Origin: Sphagnum compactum
Taxonomy: Eukaryota > Bryophyta > Sphagnopsida > Sphagnales
Direction: 5' to 3'
Assembly: GCA_965153455.1 (NCBI GenBank)
Contig: OZ234501.1
Location: 14,868,855 to 14,932,854, forward strand
DNA: 64,000 bases
Shown here: one piece after another, positions 61,583 through 64,000 of the stretch
Numbering within the stretch: the stretch's first letter is position 1
How the letters are laid out: the number at the start of each line of letters is the position of its first letter
Made by a program: the position numbers and the translations under genes
The notes under the pieces: model-generated
The model's database searches: none
The model's input: the letters and a program-made list of their open reading frames with translations, nothing else
Told to the model about the DNA's origin: nothing

Positions 61583-63060
61583 TTAAGAAAATAAGTGACA
61601 CCTAATTAGTTAACTAATTAAATAATAAATATTTAATGAATAAAATATTTAAAATAAATTAATAAAATTACTAATTAATTAATTAACAACTAAACTAGAA
61701 ACTAACTAATTCACTTTATAAACTATCCAACTAATTAAATTTTTATAGTAATAATTATCAATATTTTTATTATTACTGAATTAATTATATTATTAATAAA
61801 TTTATTAGTTAGATAAACAATAATGTTATTTAACTATAATTATATATTAATTGAAATATTCAGTATTTAATTATTCATAACTATTAATTATAAATATTGA
61901 CTACTAGTTTTTTATATCTAATAATATAATTAAAACCTAGCCTAGGCTAACTATTTTATTATAATTACTCCCATTATTATTTTCATTTATATAGTTAATA
62001 AAATATATAAGTAAATATTTAATAATAAAAATAACATTGATTCAATTATTATTGTAGCTAGTTGGTAGCCAAGGTTAACTATTTTATTTTTATTATTCAT
62101 ATTATTAATTCACTGATTAAATCTATTTATGAACTATTACAATAAATATTTTATATTTTTAATAAGTATAATTTTCCTTCGAAAATAATTTCTGCATTTG
62201 TGTAATAATTTATTAGGTTTCCATTCTAATTATACAGTAATTATTATAAAATAATAAAAAAATAAAACTGAAAATAAAAATTACATATTAGTATATGATT
62301 ATAGTTATAAACTTATTAATAATTTATAAATATCAACTATAAATTTTAAATACAAAAACTTAAAATTATATATTAATATTTCCTAGTAATTATTATATTA
62401 ATCTAATAATATTTCATAATTGATTACTTCTAATAATAATAACAATAATGTAATTTGTTGCTAGCCTAAGTTAGCTATTTTTTATTTATTATTATTATAT
62501 GTCACTTGTTAGAACCATTATGATTTACTTTAACTAAATTTTCATTTTTTTTATTAAATAAAATTTAATTCGTAATAAGTACATTAGTCATTTGAAAATA
62601 ATTTAATAATAATGTTATAATATATTAGAATTTTAATAATTATTTTAGTAATTATAGAATTATTTTTCTTATCATTCTAATATCATCATCATCATTATGA
62701 TCATTATGTAATAAAATATTACTGTTTTTAAATTTTAGTTAAAGATAATATTGAAATTTATTTTTGTATTACATGTAATTAATATAAATATATAATATAA
62801 TATTAATACAAAGAATAATAAATGTCATTTGTAATAATTTTAAAAGGTATAATAAAATGGTTTGGATAAACTTGTAATATGGGCACAATATATTTAACAA
62901 ATATCTTATGTACAATTTTGATATATTCAAAATATATACCATTTAATGTAACCATAATATCGAGGCCATTTATGATAATAATAATATTTGAATACACATA
63001 TAATATGGTTGTTCGTATACATTCAAAATATACATTTATAAATCCTAGTACACCCAATTA
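61583..63060. other. Extremely AT-rich interior of the CACTA-like insertion
   Basis: Almost only A and T for over a kilobase, with frequent 'taattaat' and 'aataat' words. Open frames at 62,803-63,070 exist on both strands but are composition artefacts. No gene. Confidence 0.7.
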
Positions 63061-63477
63061 TATTTTTTAAAATTCACAAAATATACCTTTGTATACTTTT
63101 AAGGTTACAACTAAATTGGTCACATTTGCAACTAATGGGACATAAATTGTTCTTCTTGGATGAAAATTAAACTAAATGTTGTTCACATGGAAGGATGAAC
63201 ACCAAAATAGTTGCAAACTAGTTGCACTGTAGTTGCAAATATGACCAACATAAGAAATAGTTGCAAAAATGTCCAAATGTAGTTGCAAATAACTGATAGT
63301 CGCATGTAGTTGCAAAGAGATTGGTTACATTTTGGCCAATTTCTACTAGACGTAGAAGAATAATTCCAACTTTGTTTAAAATTCCTAGGTCTTAATGTTG
63401 TAGTAGTGCTGATGGATTTTAATTTGCTAATGACAATAAAACATGTATAGAACAATAGTCCAAGTTTAAGATTTTAC

Positions 63478-63675
63478 TTGCAAGAAACAAGTCTCAAAAA
63501 GAAATTAAAGCAAGTAGAAGAACAAAAGCTATGTTCAAAAGTAAATTTGCAAAAGGTGAAAGTAGAACATGTAGAAGGGCAAAAATTAGGCTCAAAAGTA
63601 TATTTGCAAAAGGTGAAAGTAGAACATGTAGAAGAGGGATCACCATTGAACATACAAGTTGAAATTGTATACTAG
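63478..63675 (+). other. Lys/Glu-rich repeat-containing frame of pogo-related copy 3
   Basis: A 65-codon frame beginning 'MQETSLKKKLKQVEEQKLCS'. It contains two copies of a 57-base unit (from 63,546 and 63,603) encoding 'LQKVKVEHVE(E)G'. The paralogous frame at 29,370-29,609 (minus) has a single unit. Predicted to be helical and charged. No known domain. The frame ends at a TAG after the repeats. Confidence 0.35.
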
Positions 63676-64000
63676 ATTTACAATCAAAGGTTTTAAAAAT
63701 ATCTGGATTACCATTGGATCCAAAAATCCATAGTTTGAAATGCTACATTAAGGAGCTTCAAGAGAGCTAAAGATTAGCTAAATCATATCAATTGTGTTTA
63801 CACATTTCTACCCACTTCATGCACAACAACAAAAGAAGTTGATTTAGATTAGGATGATTTTGTAAAATTTTATAAGTTATTATTCTCTACTATAGCAATT
63901 TCAAGACATACTATAGCAAAATTTCTAGATTTACTACACTTTTAGGATTTTGGAGTTGTTTATAAGGAAGAAAAAGGCATAACCTTGGTCGAGTTAGAAT

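Larger units (their letters stand above)
60738..63351. mobile_element. CACTA-like non-autonomous insertion, 2.6 kb
   Basis: The ends are inverted: 'ctagtagaaaatggcca' at 60,742 and, reversed, 'ctagtagaaattggcca' ending at 63,349. A GTA flanks both sides (60,735-60,737 and 63,352-63,354). The homologous pogo copy has a single GTA at the equivalent site (29,676-29,678, reversed). The core CTAGTAGAAA resembles CACTA/En-Spm termini, which usually also make three-base duplications, but the outermost CAC is not intact. Subterminal 'gttgcaa' words are clustered at both ends. There is no transposase; the interior is extremely AT-rich. Confidence 0.75.
60208..64000 (+). mobile_element. Pogo-related element copy 3 (reversed, interrupted, runs off the window)
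   Basis: 60,208-60,737 and 63,352-64,000 together match the reverse complement of 30,210-29,140. The element starts at 'gcacgggaaaaagcaat' and carries the Lys/Glu-rich frame 63,478-63,675. The window ends just before the position where the helix-turn-helix of the transposase should begin. It is split by the CACTA-like insertion. Confidence 0.6.

Noticed and set aside
1-64000. Bacterial features, CRISPR arrays, organelle genes, intact tRNA or rRNA genes
   Set aside because: Introns, plant transposons and composition indicate plant nuclear DNA; no regularly spaced direct repeats with unique spacers and no intact RNA gene was seen.

Overview
This is nuclear DNA from a land plant. The clearest evidence is a complete six-exon gene on the minus strand (31,677-33,643) encoding a plant-type MEAF6/EAF6 subunit of the NuA4 histone acetyltransferase complex, with GT-AG introns whose phases all agree. 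The rest is gene-poor and mostly AT-rich: plant DNA transposons (PIF/Harbinger, pogo-like, CACTA-like, short MITEs), one Penelope-like reverse transcriptase insertion, microsatellites and long duplications. I cannot name the species; a seedless plant is only a guess. Layout: 0-6 kb holds a decayed Harbinger element (Myb-like ORF and transposase, convergent). 7-10.6 kb holds locus A, a broken member of an uncharacterised gene family. 14.4-18.4 kb holds locus B, an intact member. 18.4-22.9 kb is satellite-rich and may contain a transcription unit. 23-26 kb is AT-rich and pyrimidine-rich. 27.6-30.2 kb is a decayed pogo-like element. 30.2-34 kb holds EAF6. 34.9-44.7 kb (locus D) and 52.7-59.0 kb (locus E) form a large imperfect inverted repeat. 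Its spacer of about 8 kb carries a second pogo-like remnant and a second Harbinger element. 60.2-64 kb holds a third pogo-related copy, reversed and split by a 2.6-kb CACTA-like insertion. The main new observation is the family B/D/E. In each of these loci a short exon beginning Met-Pro-Asp-Lys has the same phase as a terminal exon about 2 kb downstream (4.6 kb in D, whose intron holds the reverse transcriptase). The joined frames would encode proteins of 207, 177 and 178 residues that I do not recognise. Loci A, D and E also share a 5' leader with EAF6, so the EAF6 promoter/leader appears to have been copied in front of the other family members. Between D and E the terminal exon shows 15 nonsynonymous and 2 synonymous differences but no frame break: either neutral drift of recent copies or fast protein change. 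The two arms also act as natural before/after pairs. The reverse transcriptase insertion in arm D has a 15-base target duplication and an empty site in arm E, and the CACTA-like insertion has an empty site in the pogo copy at 29.7 kb.
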